A DNA stretch of 64,000 bases, taken from positions 1-64,000 of the forward strand of contig NZ_JAASAD010000020.1 in NCBI RefSeq assembly GCF_012726175.1. The letters run 5' to 3'. The position numbers were made by a program, and so were the translations under genes. Below are positions 41,791 to 50,287 of this stretch, piece after piece (the stretch's first letter is position 1; the number at the start of each line of letters is the position of its first letter). The notes below the pieces were generated by a model. It saw only the letters and a program-made list of their open reading frames with translations, did no database searches and was not told the DNA's origin. The DNA is from Micromonospora sp. HNM0581. GTDB taxonomy: Bacteria; Actinomycetota; Actinomycetes; Mycobacteriales; Micromonosporaceae.

Positions 41791-42582
41791 ATGTCTGCAC
41801 CGTCAACCGTCAGTTGGTTCGGGCTCGAAGCGGACTACCCGGAGACTGGGTCGAGGGTCTTCTGCCTCGCCCACGCCGGCGGTAACCCTCGGTCGTTGCT
41901 GGCCTGGCAACGGCTCGTGGACCCGTCGGTACGCATCATCCCGGTATACCTTCCCGGCCGCGCGCACCGCGTGGACGATCCCGAACCGGCAAGTCTCACC
42001 GCGCTCGCCGACGCCGTCGCGGAGGCGATCTCCGGACGGGCCGACCTGCCGTTCCAGCTCTTCGGGCACAGCTTCGGCGCGCTGCTCGCCTTCGAGGTGG
42101 CCCGACGGCTGCGGCACGTACCCACCCTTCGGACGCTTGTGGCCTCCGGCTGCTCGGCGCCCTCCCGTCAGCCTTCCGACCAGGTCGTCCGGGCTGCGCA
42201 GGTCAACGGACAGGAGTTCGCAACGATCGTCGGCTCCTACGGCGGGCTACCGCCGGAGATCCTCGCCGACGAGGAACTGCATCGTCTGCTCTTCCCCACC
42301 CTCAAGACCGACGTCCGGTTGATATCCCGCTACCAGTATCGCTCGGCTCCGCCCCTCACCGTCGACCTGGTGCTGGTGAACGGCCACGACGACCCGCACG
42401 TGAACGTCGAGAGCCTCGCTCCGTGGGCAGACGAATTCGTCACCACTCCCGAGGTGCGCTGGAGCCCGGGCGGCCACTTCTACTTCACCGACCGGCCGGC
42501 CGCCTTGGTCGAGGTGTTCCAACGGCTGCGTACCGAACCGGGCCGGCCTTCCGGCGTGGAGGACCACGTGGAGCTCATCTGA
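41791..42582 (+). CDS. Type II thioesterase
   Basis: This 263-residue alpha/beta hydrolase has FCLAHAGGNPRS (oxyanion region), FGHSFGALLAFE with the nucleophilic Ser, and the C-terminal WSPGGHFYF His. It is the standard editing thioesterase of NRPS clusters, clearing misprimed carriers. ATG 41791 follows GAGGAAAGG. With three NRPS/carrier proteins and free ACP in the operon, such editing is expected. Confidence 0.9.
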   Translation: MSAPSTVSWFGLEADYPETGSRVFCLAHAGGNPRSLLAWQRLVDPSVRIIPVYLPGRAHRVDDPEPASLTALADAVAEAISGRADLPFQLFGHSFGALLAFEVARRLRHVPTLRTLVASGCSAPSRQPSDQVVRAAQVNGQEFATIVGSYGGLPPEILADEELHRLLFPTLKTDVRLISRYQYRSAPPLTVDLVLVNGHDDPHVNVESLAPWADEFVTTPEVRWSPGGHFYFTDRPAALVEVFQRLRTEPGRPSGVEDHVELI

Positions 42583-42655
42583 CCCGGATCATTGATCGGC
42601 CTATCCACGAACGCAGAACGCCACCGCGTGGTGACACCACAAGAGGAGACCGAAA

Positions 42656-43534
42656 GTGCATCTGGCCGCCGCTGACCAGCACCGTCGCGCCGTCGCCTTC
42701 CGGAGGCTGCACCAGGGTCCGGGAGCCTTCGTCGTCGCGAACCCGTGGGACGCCGGCACCGCCCGGTTACTCACCCAGGCCGGCTTCTCGGCGCTCGCCA
42801 CCACCAGCGCCGGGTTGGCCTTCGCGCTCGGCCGCCCGGACGGCGCCAACCGCGTCGACCGGGACGAGACGCTGGCCAACGTCCGCACGATCGTGGCCGC
42901 CACCCACCTGCCCGTTTCGGCGGACCTGGAAAGCGGGTTCGGGGCCACGCCGGCCGAGGTGGCGGACACCATTCGGCTGGCAGCCGAGGCCGGCCTGGTC
43001 GGTGGGTCCATCGAGGATGCCACTGGATCGCCCGACGACCCGATCTTCCCGCTGGAAGCGGCTGTCGAGCGGGTCACCGCCGCCGTGACCGCCGCTCGGA
43101 AGTTGCCGTTCCCATTCACCCTGACCGCCCGCGCGGAGAACTTCCTCTACGGCCGGCGGGATCTGGCGGACACCGTCCGCCGCCTTCAGGCGTACCAGGA
43201 GGCCGGCGCGGACGTGCTGTACGCCCCTGGCCTGCCTGACCTGGAAGCGGTCCGGAGCGTCTGCGGCGCGGTCGGTCAGCCGGTGAACGTTCTGGCCGGC
43301 GGCAGTGGGCCGATGCTGTCGGTGGCGCAGTTGACCGAAGCCGGGGTCCGCCGGATCAGTCTCGGCTCGGTGCTGCCCCGGTTGGCGCTCGCCGGGCTGG
43401 TGGGCGCCGCGGAGGAGATCCTGTCCAAGGGGGTCTTCGACTTCGCCCGGGCGGCGTTGCCGTACGCGGACGTCAATGCCCGCTTCGGCCGCTCCGACGA
43501 CTCGGCTGATCCGACCGTTGGCGGTTCCCGGTGA
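42656..43534 (+). CDS. Isocitrate lyase/PEP mutase-superfamily enzyme
   Basis: This 292-residue TIM-barrel protein has an active-site loop at VSADLESGFGATPAE and a GSIEDATG strand with metal-binding acids. The KKCGH loop needed for lyase action on isocitrates is absent; the region reads TARAENFLYGRRD instead. It therefore may be a mutase, hydrolase, decarboxylase or lyase on a small alpha-keto or C3/C4 acid. In the operon it could supply a building block. The true reaction is unknown. GTG start with GAGGAGA upstream; its stop overlaps the KASIII-like start. Confidence 0.75.
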   Translation: MHLAAADQHRRAVAFRRLHQGPGAFVVANPWDAGTARLLTQAGFSALATTSAGLAFALGRPDGANRVDRDETLANVRTIVAATHLPVSADLESGFGATPAEVADTIRLAAEAGLVGGSIEDATGSPDDPIFPLEAAVERVTAAVTAARKLPFPFTLTARAENFLYGRRDLADTVRRLQAYQEAGADVLYAPGLPDLEAVRSVCGAVGQPVNVLAGGSGPMLSVAQLTEAGVRRISLGSVLPRLALAGLVGAAEEILSKGVFDFARAALPYADVNARFGRSDDSADPTVGGSR

Positions 43535-44538
43535 GCCGATCGCACGTCTTCCTCAGCGCACCGGGCTATGTGCTCGGTGAAATCGAGGTCAGCCACGACG
43601 AGATCGACGGCCTGTCCGAGCGGGCCATGAAGTTGAAGCTCGCGCCGCAGCCCGGACTATGGGGTTGGGGCAGCGTACGACGGACCGACCGCAGTCTGGA
43701 GGAACTGGCCGTCGAGACCGGTCGGGCGACGATTGCTGCCGCCGTGGTCGATCCCGACACGGTCGATCTGCTGGTGCTCTGTTCGACCCGGTTCCCCGGC
43801 GGCGCGGAAACCCACGGTGGGTTCGTGGAGACCATCATGACGGGCATCGGCCTGACCCGGGCCGACTTCGTCGGGGTCACCCTCAACCGGTGCACCAACC
43901 TGCTCTCGGCGGTGCGGGTGGCTCAGGCACACGTGTCTGCGGGGCTGGCCCGACGCACCCTGGTGATCACCACCGATCGGGTCGCCGACGAGTCGACCCG
44001 GATGGAAAGCTTCGCGCTCTTCTCCGACGGTGCCGCGAGCTGCCTGGTCGACCGCGAGCCACTCGGCTCCGACCGGTACGAGCTGGTGGGCTCGGCCTCC
44101 GCCACCGAAGCCGGCGCTCTGGAATGGTCCAACGAGATCAGCTCGGACCTGTCCCGGCAGGTCAACGAGGAACTGCTGTCCTCCCGGGGCCTGACCACCC
44201 GGGACCTGGCCGGTCTGTCGCAGGCGAACATCTTCCTGCCGTTAGTGATCATGAAGGAGCTGCAGGCGGGCTTCGCGAAGGAGCAGATCTACACCACCAA
44301 CATTGCCCGGTTCGGGCACTGCTTCGCCGCCGACCCGTTGATCAATCTGGTGGACCGGCAGGAGGCCGGGATAGACGTCGGTTCACTGCACCTGCTCGCC
44401 GCCAGCGTGCCCGGCTCCCGGTTCGCCGTGCTGCTACGCCGCTGCGCCGCGCCTGCACCCGGCGACGAAGAAACCGGTGCACCGTCACCACAGCCATCGG
44501 CTGCACCCCCCGTCCAGTACGCCTTCCACACCGGCTGA
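43531..44538 (+). CDS. KASIII-like acyltransferase with altered active site
   Basis: This 335-residue protein has a FabH/thiolase fold. The nucleophilic Cys is kept (TLNRCTNLL, Cys121). The HQAN His is Ser (LSQANIF, S230), and the usual Asn of the NTSAAS loop is replaced by His (FGHCFAADP, H263). Such changes are seen in KASIII homologues that transfer acyl groups to N or O rather than make C-C bonds (CerJ- and DpsC-like relatives). It may transfer the ACP-bound hydrazino or hydrazono acyl group to another acceptor. Confidence 0.78.
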   Translation: MSRSHVFLSAPGYVLGEIEVSHDEIDGLSERAMKLKLAPQPGLWGWGSVRRTDRSLEELAVETGRATIAAAVVDPDTVDLLVLCSTRFPGGAETHGGFVETIMTGIGLTRADFVGVTLNRCTNLLSAVRVAQAHVSAGLARRTLVITTDRVADESTRMESFALFSDGAASCLVDREPLGSDRYELVGSASATEAGALEWSNEISSDLSRQVNEELLSSRGLTTRDLAGLSQANIFLPLVIMKELQAGFAKEQIYTTNIARFGHCFAADPLINLVDRQEAGIDVGSLHLLAASVPGSRFAVLLRRCAAPAPGDEETGAPSPQPSAAPPVQYAFHTG

Positions 44539-44564
44539 GGCCCAGGGAGAAGAGGACTCCGACC

Positions 44565-46775
44565 ATGCCCGCCGTATCCGCCGTCCCCCGTCCGTTCTCG
44601 TTGCCTGACCGCATCACATCCCTCCCGACGACGACCTTCACCTTCAGCCCGGCCGCACAGGCCGAGGCCGCGGAGCTGCTCGAAGGTCCTGTCGAGGCGC
44701 TGCATCACCGACTCCTCACCGACCAGGAGTCCGAGGTCATGCTGCTCGTCGCGCGTACGGTGGTCGACGCCTTCCTGCGCGCGGCAGAAGATCCGTGCGA
44801 CATCGCGGCCGAAGCCGACGTGGTCGCCGAGCAGGTCCACGCCGAGCGCGAGCGAATCTCGACCCTGCTCGCGCCGCTGGCCACGGCGGACCCTGCGGTA
44901 CTCGAGGCGGTCCGCCGCCAGCGGGCCCCGCTGGCGCTGCTGGCCGGCTGCTGGCTGGACACCGTGTCCAACCCGGCCACCCAGCCGTCGATCATCGTGA
45001 ACCACCTGTTCCGACACCACTTCGTCCTCAAGGGCGAGGGAGAACCGCAGCGGTCCCTGCACCATCTGCGCCGCCGCAGTCTGGAGGCCGGTGGAACACA
45101 CCTGCCGCCCCTCGACGCGGTGAACTTCCTCAGCCGGGTGGAGGCGCGCCCCCTGACCGCCTGGCACGCCGTCTTCTACCTGTCACTGTCCCGGCTGCCG
45201 GCGAATCTTCTGCCTGAGATCGTCGGCGTGCACTATGTCGTCAACGCCCTGGGTGTGGACGACCTGGTCTTCGGCTCGGTACCGGTACTCACCGAGCCGA
45301 AGCTGCGCGCCGCGCTGGCCGAGTACCTGGGGTTGACCGGGCAGTCCCCCACCGGTGTGACGGATCGACGGCGACTGCTGTCGGCGGTGCGTCTGGCCAG
45401 CGCACTTGAGCGGGAACATGCCGCCCTGCTAAGCGAACTCGCCAGCTGGCACGCCGGTCTCTCGCTGGACGCCAAGGTGGCCGAGATCATTCAGCGGCAC
45501 GCCCCGTTCGCCGGGCGACAGCACCGAGGCGTCAAGATCGCCGGTCAGTTGCTCGCCACTACCCTCGGCGACGAGAACCTCGACATCGCCCGCTTTCTGA
45601 CTGACCTGCGCGACTCACACTACGTGAACTCTCCTGGCGAGGCCCGGTTCCTGCGGGCCCTCAAGCTCGGTGGCCCTATGTTCGGCATCTTCGACGAACG
45701 GGAGGGCGCGGTCCTGCGCGAATGGGTGACCGCCGCGCGGGAGGGCGTGCGATCAGAGATCACCATTCCGGTCAATCGGATCGGTGACGAGCACGCCGAG
45801 CGGTGGCGACTGCTCGTCACCGGGCACCGGCCGTCCGACATCGTGATCCGCGAACCGGAGTCTCTGGACGACCGTAGGTTCCTGCACCGACTCGTCAACA
45901 TCGAGAACTTCGCGCACCTGTTGCCGCTGGCCCAGGCCCACGCCGAGCAGGTGTTCACCGACGCGGAGGTGCTCTTCACCCACGGCGCCCAAGGCATGCA
46001 CACCGACGCCAGCTGGTTCGACTACTCGCCGGAGGCGCTACTCGCCCGGGTCGACGCGATCTACTGGGAGAAGCTGGTCGACCCGTACCAGCCGTTGACG
46101 CAGATCCCGGACCGTGACGAGGTGGTTTTCGGGCAGAAACTGGTTGCCCTGGCCAGCCTGCTCGACGGCACCTGGTCCTGCCGCACGGGCAACGTGGGCC
46201 GCTACGCACGGCCGAGTGACGGGATGCTGTTCGCCATCTACGCCGACGAGATGGGCCGTGGCGACCTCCGCAAGAACCACATCACGATGATCCACCAGGT
46301 GCTGGGCAGCATGGAGATCCACCTGCCGCACCTGCGTGACGCCGACTTCATCGACCAGGACGAACTTCCCGAGACGTACGGTTTCGGGCTGCATCAGCTC
46401 TGCATGTCGCTGTTCCCGGACACGTTCTACAACGAGATCCTCGGCTACAACCTTTGCGTGGAGATGTTCGGCCTCGGCCGGGTCCGGCTCCAGGAGATCC
46501 AGAAACTCCGGCGGTACGGCTTCGACACCACCTACGAGGCGGCGCACCTGTCCATTGACAACTTCTCCACCGGCCATGCCCGGCAGGCAGCCGAGATCAT
46601 CATCGCCTATCTCGACGGGGTCCGTCGTGAGGTCGGAGCCGACGCGGTGCCGCGGGAGTGGCGGCGGATCTGGCGGGGCTACGCGTCCTTCGCCTACTTC
46701 GTCGAGTCTGCCCTCCTCAACGACCTGAACCGTAACCACATCACCACCGGATCCGACGCCGATCTACTGATCTGA
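44565..46775 (+). CDS. Long haem-oxygenase-like diiron oxidase (iron-containing redox enzyme family)
   Basis: This 736-residue helical protein has a C-terminal third carrying the HDO pattern: YADEMGRGDLRKNH (E562, H571), YNEILGYNLCVEMFGLG (~623-640) and HLSIDNFSTGH (H661, D665, H671). These are plausible diiron ligands. The N-terminal part contains a weaker echo (LPEIVGVHYVVNALGVDD, ~217), suggesting an internal duplication with one degenerate half. HDO enzymes perform N-oxygenation, desaturation and N-N chemistry (SznF, for example). In this operon it may oxidise a hydrazine or hydrazone, possibly to a diazo or azoxy group. It is followed directly by the acyl-CoA dehydrogenase gene. Confidence 0.75.
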   Translation: MPAVSAVPRPFSLPDRITSLPTTTFTFSPAAQAEAAELLEGPVEALHHRLLTDQESEVMLLVARTVVDAFLRAAEDPCDIAAEADVVAEQVHAERERISTLLAPLATADPAVLEAVRRQRAPLALLAGCWLDTVSNPATQPSIIVNHLFRHHFVLKGEGEPQRSLHHLRRRSLEAGGTHLPPLDAVNFLSRVEARPLTAWHAVFYLSLSRLPANLLPEIVGVHYVVNALGVDDLVFGSVPVLTEPKLRAALAEYLGLTGQSPTGVTDRRRLLSAVRLASALEREHAALLSELASWHAGLSLDAKVAEIIQRHAPFAGRQHRGVKIAGQLLATTLGDENLDIARFLTDLRDSHYVNSPGEARFLRALKLGGPMFGIFDEREGAVLREWVTAAREGVRSEITIPVNRIGDEHAERWRLLVTGHRPSDIVIREPESLDDRRFLHRLVNIENFAHLLPLAQAHAEQVFTDAEVLFTHGAQGMHTDASWFDYSPEALLARVDAIYWEKLVDPYQPLTQIPDRDEVVFGQKLVALASLLDGTWSCRTGNVGRYARPSDGMLFAIYADEMGRGDLRKNHITMIHQVLGSMEIHLPHLRDADFIDQDELPETYGFGLHQLCMSLFPDTFYNEILGYNLCVEMFGLGRVRLQEIQKLRRYGFDTTYEAAHLSIDNFSTGHARQAAEIIIAYLDGVRREVGADAVPREWRRIWRGYASFAYFVESALLNDLNRNHITTGSDADLLI

Positions 46776-46807
46776 CAAGTGCGCCATCACCGCCCGGGAG
46801 CCGACCA

Positions 46808-48049
46808 ATGACCGCCACCATCCCAACTCGCTTACGCGGCAGCCTCGACCGGGCCCTGCTCAACCTGCCGTTCTACGAGCCGGCGCACCGCACCGTCGCT
46901 GATTCGATCGAAGGCTGGTGTTCCCGGCATCAGCCCTTCGACGGGGAACCCGGCCCGGACGACGTCGACAGCGAGGGGCGCAGGATCCTGCGTTCCCTCG
47001 CCGCCGACGGTTGGTTCGCGCCCCTCAACCCGCCCGCCGGGCACCGGGAGCCTGGCGACTACCGCACGATCTGCCTGATCCGAGAGGCGCTTGCCTACGC
47101 CGACGACCTGGCCGACCTGGCGTACTCGATCCAGGCCCTGGCCGCGACGCCGATCCTGCGGCACGGCACCGACGAGCAGCGCCGACGACACCTGCCGGCG
47201 TTTGCCGACGGCACCGTCGTCGGCTCCTTCGCGGTATCCGAGGAGCATGCCGGTTCCGATGTAGCGGCGGTGGCCCTGCGGGCCGACCAGACGGCGACGG
47301 GGTGGCTACTCAACGGGCACAAGGCCTGGATCGCCCACGGCACCATCGCCGACCTGCACTGCGTCATCGCCCGTACCGGTCCGGGCCCCGGTGCGCTCGG
47401 GTTGTCTGCCTTCCTGGTCCCCGCCACGGCTCCCGGCATAAGGGTCGGAGAGCGGATACGGCCCATAGCTCCCCGGGCCATGGCGCACCTGCACTTCGAG
47501 GACTGCCACCTTCCAGCTGACGCCCTGCTCGGGCGACAGGGAGCCGGTTTCGTCATCGCGATGGAGGTCCTCGACCGGTTCCGCCTCACTGTCGGCGCCG
47601 CCGCGCTCGGTTTCGCCCGGCGGGCCGTCGACGCCGCCCTCGGCCGGGCCAGGGACCGTGCGATCTATGGCAGTCGGTTGCTCGACCTGGCCACTGTCAA
47701 GGCCTCCTTCGCCGACATGGAGGTGCAGCTCAACGCCGCCGCGCTGCTGGTCACCCGGGCCGCGTGGGAGATCGACAGAGGCAACCGCCGCTTCGCCCGG
47801 CACTCCAGCATCGCCAAACTCCACGCCACCGAGACTGCTCAGCGAGTCGTCGATGCCTGCGTCCAGATCTTCGGTGCCGCCGGCCTGGTACAGGGTTCGG
47901 TGCCGGAACGGCTCTACCGCCAGATCCGTTCGCTGCGTGTCTACGAGGGCACCTCCGAGGTGCAGCGCGCCACCATCGCCGAAAGCCTCAACCTCGACCG
48001 TGCCACCCCGGCATCCGGGGAGAGCCGACGGAAGGACCAGCGAGCATGA
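46808..48049 (+). CDS. Acyl-CoA dehydrogenase-type flavoenzyme acting on carrier-bound substrate
   Basis: This 413-residue ACAD-fold enzyme has FAVSEEHAGSDVAAVAL, an internal acyl-CoA dehydrogenase core, and the C-terminal RVYEGTSEVQRATIAESL with the usual catalytic Glu position. In azaserine and triacsin biosynthesis ACADs oxidise ACP-bound hydrazinoacetyl groups to the hydrazone (N-N=C or azo level). The presence of a ligase/ACP pair here suggests the same step. Its stop overlaps the saccharopine dehydrogenase start (ATGA). Confidence 0.87.
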   Translation: MTATIPTRLRGSLDRALLNLPFYEPAHRTVADSIEGWCSRHQPFDGEPGPDDVDSEGRRILRSLAADGWFAPLNPPAGHREPGDYRTICLIREALAYADDLADLAYSIQALAATPILRHGTDEQRRRHLPAFADGTVVGSFAVSEEHAGSDVAAVALRADQTATGWLLNGHKAWIAHGTIADLHCVIARTGPGPGALGLSAFLVPATAPGIRVGERIRPIAPRAMAHLHFEDCHLPADALLGRQGAGFVIAMEVLDRFRLTVGAAALGFARRAVDAALGRARDRAIYGSRLLDLATVKASFADMEVQLNAAALLVTRAAWEIDRGNRRFARHSSIAKLHATETAQRVVDACVQIFGAAGLVQGSVPERLYRQIRSLRVYEGTSEVQRATIAESLNLDRATPASGESRRKDQRA

Positions 48050-49116
48050 TGCACCGACCAAGGCTGTGGATCCGCGCCGAGACGCGGTCTACCGAACAGC
48101 GGGTACCGATCGTGCCGGCCGACGCCGGGCGGCTCGTCCGAGCCGGCTTCACCGTGACCGTGGAAGAGTCGCCCCAGCGTGTCTTCCCGCTGGCAGCGTA
48201 CGCCGCCGTGGGCTGTCGGACCGCGCCAGCAGGGACCTGGGTGGACGCCGACACCGACCAGTTCGTCGTCGGACTCAAGGAGCTATCGGATCAACCGGAA
48301 GCGTTGCGGCACCGGCACATCTACTTCGGACATGCCTACAAGGAGCAGCGCGGCGCAGCGCGCCTGCTCAGCCGCTTCACCGTCGGCGGTGGCCGACTAC
48401 TCGACCTCGAATACCTGGTGGACGGGGCAGGACGACGACTGGCGGCCTTCGGTTATTGGGCCGGCTACGTCGGCGCTGCGGTCGCAGTGCTGCACCTGCG
48501 GGGAACACTACACAGTCCGTTGGTACCCATCACGCGTTCGGCTCTCGACGCCGAGCTACGCGCCGGTGCCAGGTCCGCGACGGGGACGCGTGCGCTGGTG
48601 GTCGGCGCGCTGGGCCGGTGTGGCAGAGGCGCCCGAGACGCGCTAGAGGTGGCGGGCATCGCTCCGACCTGCTGGGATCTCGCCGAGACCCGGGACCTGG
48701 ACCTCGCGGCGCTGCTCTCGCACGACCTGCTCGTCAACGCTGTCCTGGCGATCCGCCCCGTGCCGCCGTTCGTCACGCCGGAGGACCTGGCACAGCCGCG
48801 GCGGCTACGGACGATTGTCGACGTCTCCTGCGACGTCGGTTCCCCCTGCAACGTCCTGCCGATCTACGACCGTCCCACCACCTGGGGCACGCCTGTGGCT
48901 CGGTTGCGCTCCGGGCAGGTGCCAGTGGACCTGATCGCCATCGACAACCTGCCATCCCTGCTGCCGCTGGAGGCTAGCGAGTCTTTCTCCGCCGAGCTCA
49001 CGCCGCTGCTGACCACGCTTGAGGACCCGTCCGGTGAGGTCTGGCGGCGCTGCCAGGAGACGTTCGACCGGCAGGTCACGCGTACGCGCAAGATGAAGGA
49101 GTCGACAGTTGGGTGA
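48046..49116 (+). CDS. Saccharopine dehydrogenase (NAD+, L-lysine-forming)
   Basis: This 356-residue protein follows yeast Lys1 closely. It starts LWIRAETRSTEQRVPIVPAD and has GLKELSDQPEALRHRHIYFG then HAYKEQRG with the catalytic Lys and His, LLDLEYLVDGAGRRLAAFGY, and a C-terminal NLPSLLPLEASESFS segment. The reaction splits saccharopine to lysine and 2-oxoglutarate. Lysine is made by the DAP route in actinomycetes, so a Lys1-type gene inside this operon is unusual. It probably completes regeneration of lysine from the semialdehyde released by the hydrazine oxidase. The reductase follows with an 8-base overlap. Confidence 0.9.
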   Translation: MMHRPRLWIRAETRSTEQRVPIVPADAGRLVRAGFTVTVEESPQRVFPLAAYAAVGCRTAPAGTWVDADTDQFVVGLKELSDQPEALRHRHIYFGHAYKEQRGAARLLSRFTVGGGRLLDLEYLVDGAGRRLAAFGYWAGYVGAAVAVLHLRGTLHSPLVPITRSALDAELRAGARSATGTRALVVGALGRCGRGARDALEVAGIAPTCWDLAETRDLDLAALLSHDLLVNAVLAIRPVPPFVTPEDLAQPRRLRTIVDVSCDVGSPCNVLPIYDRPTTWGTPVARLRSGQVPVDLIAIDNLPSLLPLEASESFSAELTPLLTTLEDPSGEVWRRCQETFDRQVTRTRKMKESTVG

Positions 49117-50287
49117 ATCGACAGCGGCCAGCGGCACCGTCCACTGGGTGGGCACCGGGTTGTCCACTGGCAGCGGGTTGGCTCTGCTCTGCGAGCAGGC
49201 CGAGCGGCTCGTGCTCTGGGGGCGTACCGACGAGCAGGCCGCCGGGACGTTGGACCGGCTCGGCCTCACGGGCCGTGCGGAGGCCCGCGCGCTGACCGAC
49301 GACGCCCTGGCCGATGCGATGCGCCCGGGGGACGTCCTGGTCTCCATGCTGCCCGCCACTGAGCACCTCGCCCTACTGCGCTCCGCCATTGACTCCGGGG
49401 CCCACTTCGCCTGTTCCAGTTACCTGACGCCGGAGATCGCACAGGCCGCAACCGCAGCGGGGGCGGCCGACCTCGTGGTGCTAACCGAGGTGGGCCTGGA
49501 TCCGGGCATCGACCACCTGATGGCGCACAGCCTCGTCCAGCAGGCCATCGCCGCGACGGGTCCTGCCCCGGGGTCGGCGGCGTTCGTCTCGTACTGCGGC
49601 GGTCTGCCCGCCGTGCCCAACGAGTTCAGGTACCGGTTCAGCTGGGCCCCGCGCGGAGTGCTCAACGCGCTACGTTCCCCGGCCCGTTACGTCGCCGAGG
49701 GCATCGAGCAGACGGCAGAGCGTCCGTGGGAGGCGACCCGGGAGTTCGTCCTGGACGACGAGACGTTCGAGGTCTATCCCAACAGGGACAGCATGCCCTA
49801 CGTCGCGAAGTACGCGTTCCCCGCTGCCTGGACGGTCGAACGGTTCGTCCGGGGCACCCTGCGCCTAGCTGGCTGGCGTGCGGCCTGGTCTGCGGTCTTC
49901 GAACAGTTGACCACAGGCGACGAGGCACAGATATCGGCTCTCGCCGCCGACCTGGCCACGCGGTACCCGACGACACCTGAGGACCGCGATCGGGTGGTCC
50001 TGGTCGTCGGGTTGCGGCTGACCGGCGACGACGGCGTGGACTGGGGTGGCGAGTACGTGCTGGACCTGGTTGGGAACGACGTCGAGAGTGCGATGGCGCG
50101 GACGGTGTCGGTGCCGCTGGCGATCGGGGTGGGGGAGGTCCTGGACGGGCGGGCCCGGCCCGGGTTGCACCAGGCGGCGACCGACGATGCGGTCGACAGG
50201 TGGCTTGGCCGACTACGCGATCTCGGCATCGACTGCCAGTTCCGCGCGCTCCAGCCGGCCGCTGAGCGGGAAGGGACCGGGCGATGA
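49109..50287 (+). CDS. Saccharopine reductase (glutamate-forming saccharopine dehydrogenase)
   Basis: This 392-residue Lys9-like enzyme has CSSYLTPEIAQAATAAGA, VLTEVGLDPGIDHLMAHSLV and FVSYCGGLPAVPNEFRYRFS followed by WAPRGVLNALR, all matching fungal saccharopine reductases. It joins 2-aminoadipate 6-semialdehyde and glutamate to saccharopine with NADPH. Together with the preceding gene it can turn the cleavage by-product back into lysine. TTG 49109 is supported by AAGGAG eight bases upstream. It overlaps the previous gene by eight bases and the MFS gene by four. Confidence 0.9.
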   Translation: MGESTAASGTVHWVGTGLSTGSGLALLCEQAERLVLWGRTDEQAAGTLDRLGLTGRAEARALTDDALADAMRPGDVLVSMLPATEHLALLRSAIDSGAHFACSSYLTPEIAQAATAAGAADLVVLTEVGLDPGIDHLMAHSLVQQAIAATGPAPGSAAFVSYCGGLPAVPNEFRYRFSWAPRGVLNALRSPARYVAEGIEQTAERPWEATREFVLDDETFEVYPNRDSMPYVAKYAFPAAWTVERFVRGTLRLAGWRAAWSAVFEQLTTGDEAQISALAADLATRYPTTPEDRDRVVLVVGLRLTGDDGVDWGGEYVLDLVGNDVESAMARTVSVPLAIGVGEVLDGRARPGLHQAATDDAVDRWLGRLRDLGIDCQFRALQPAAEREGTGR

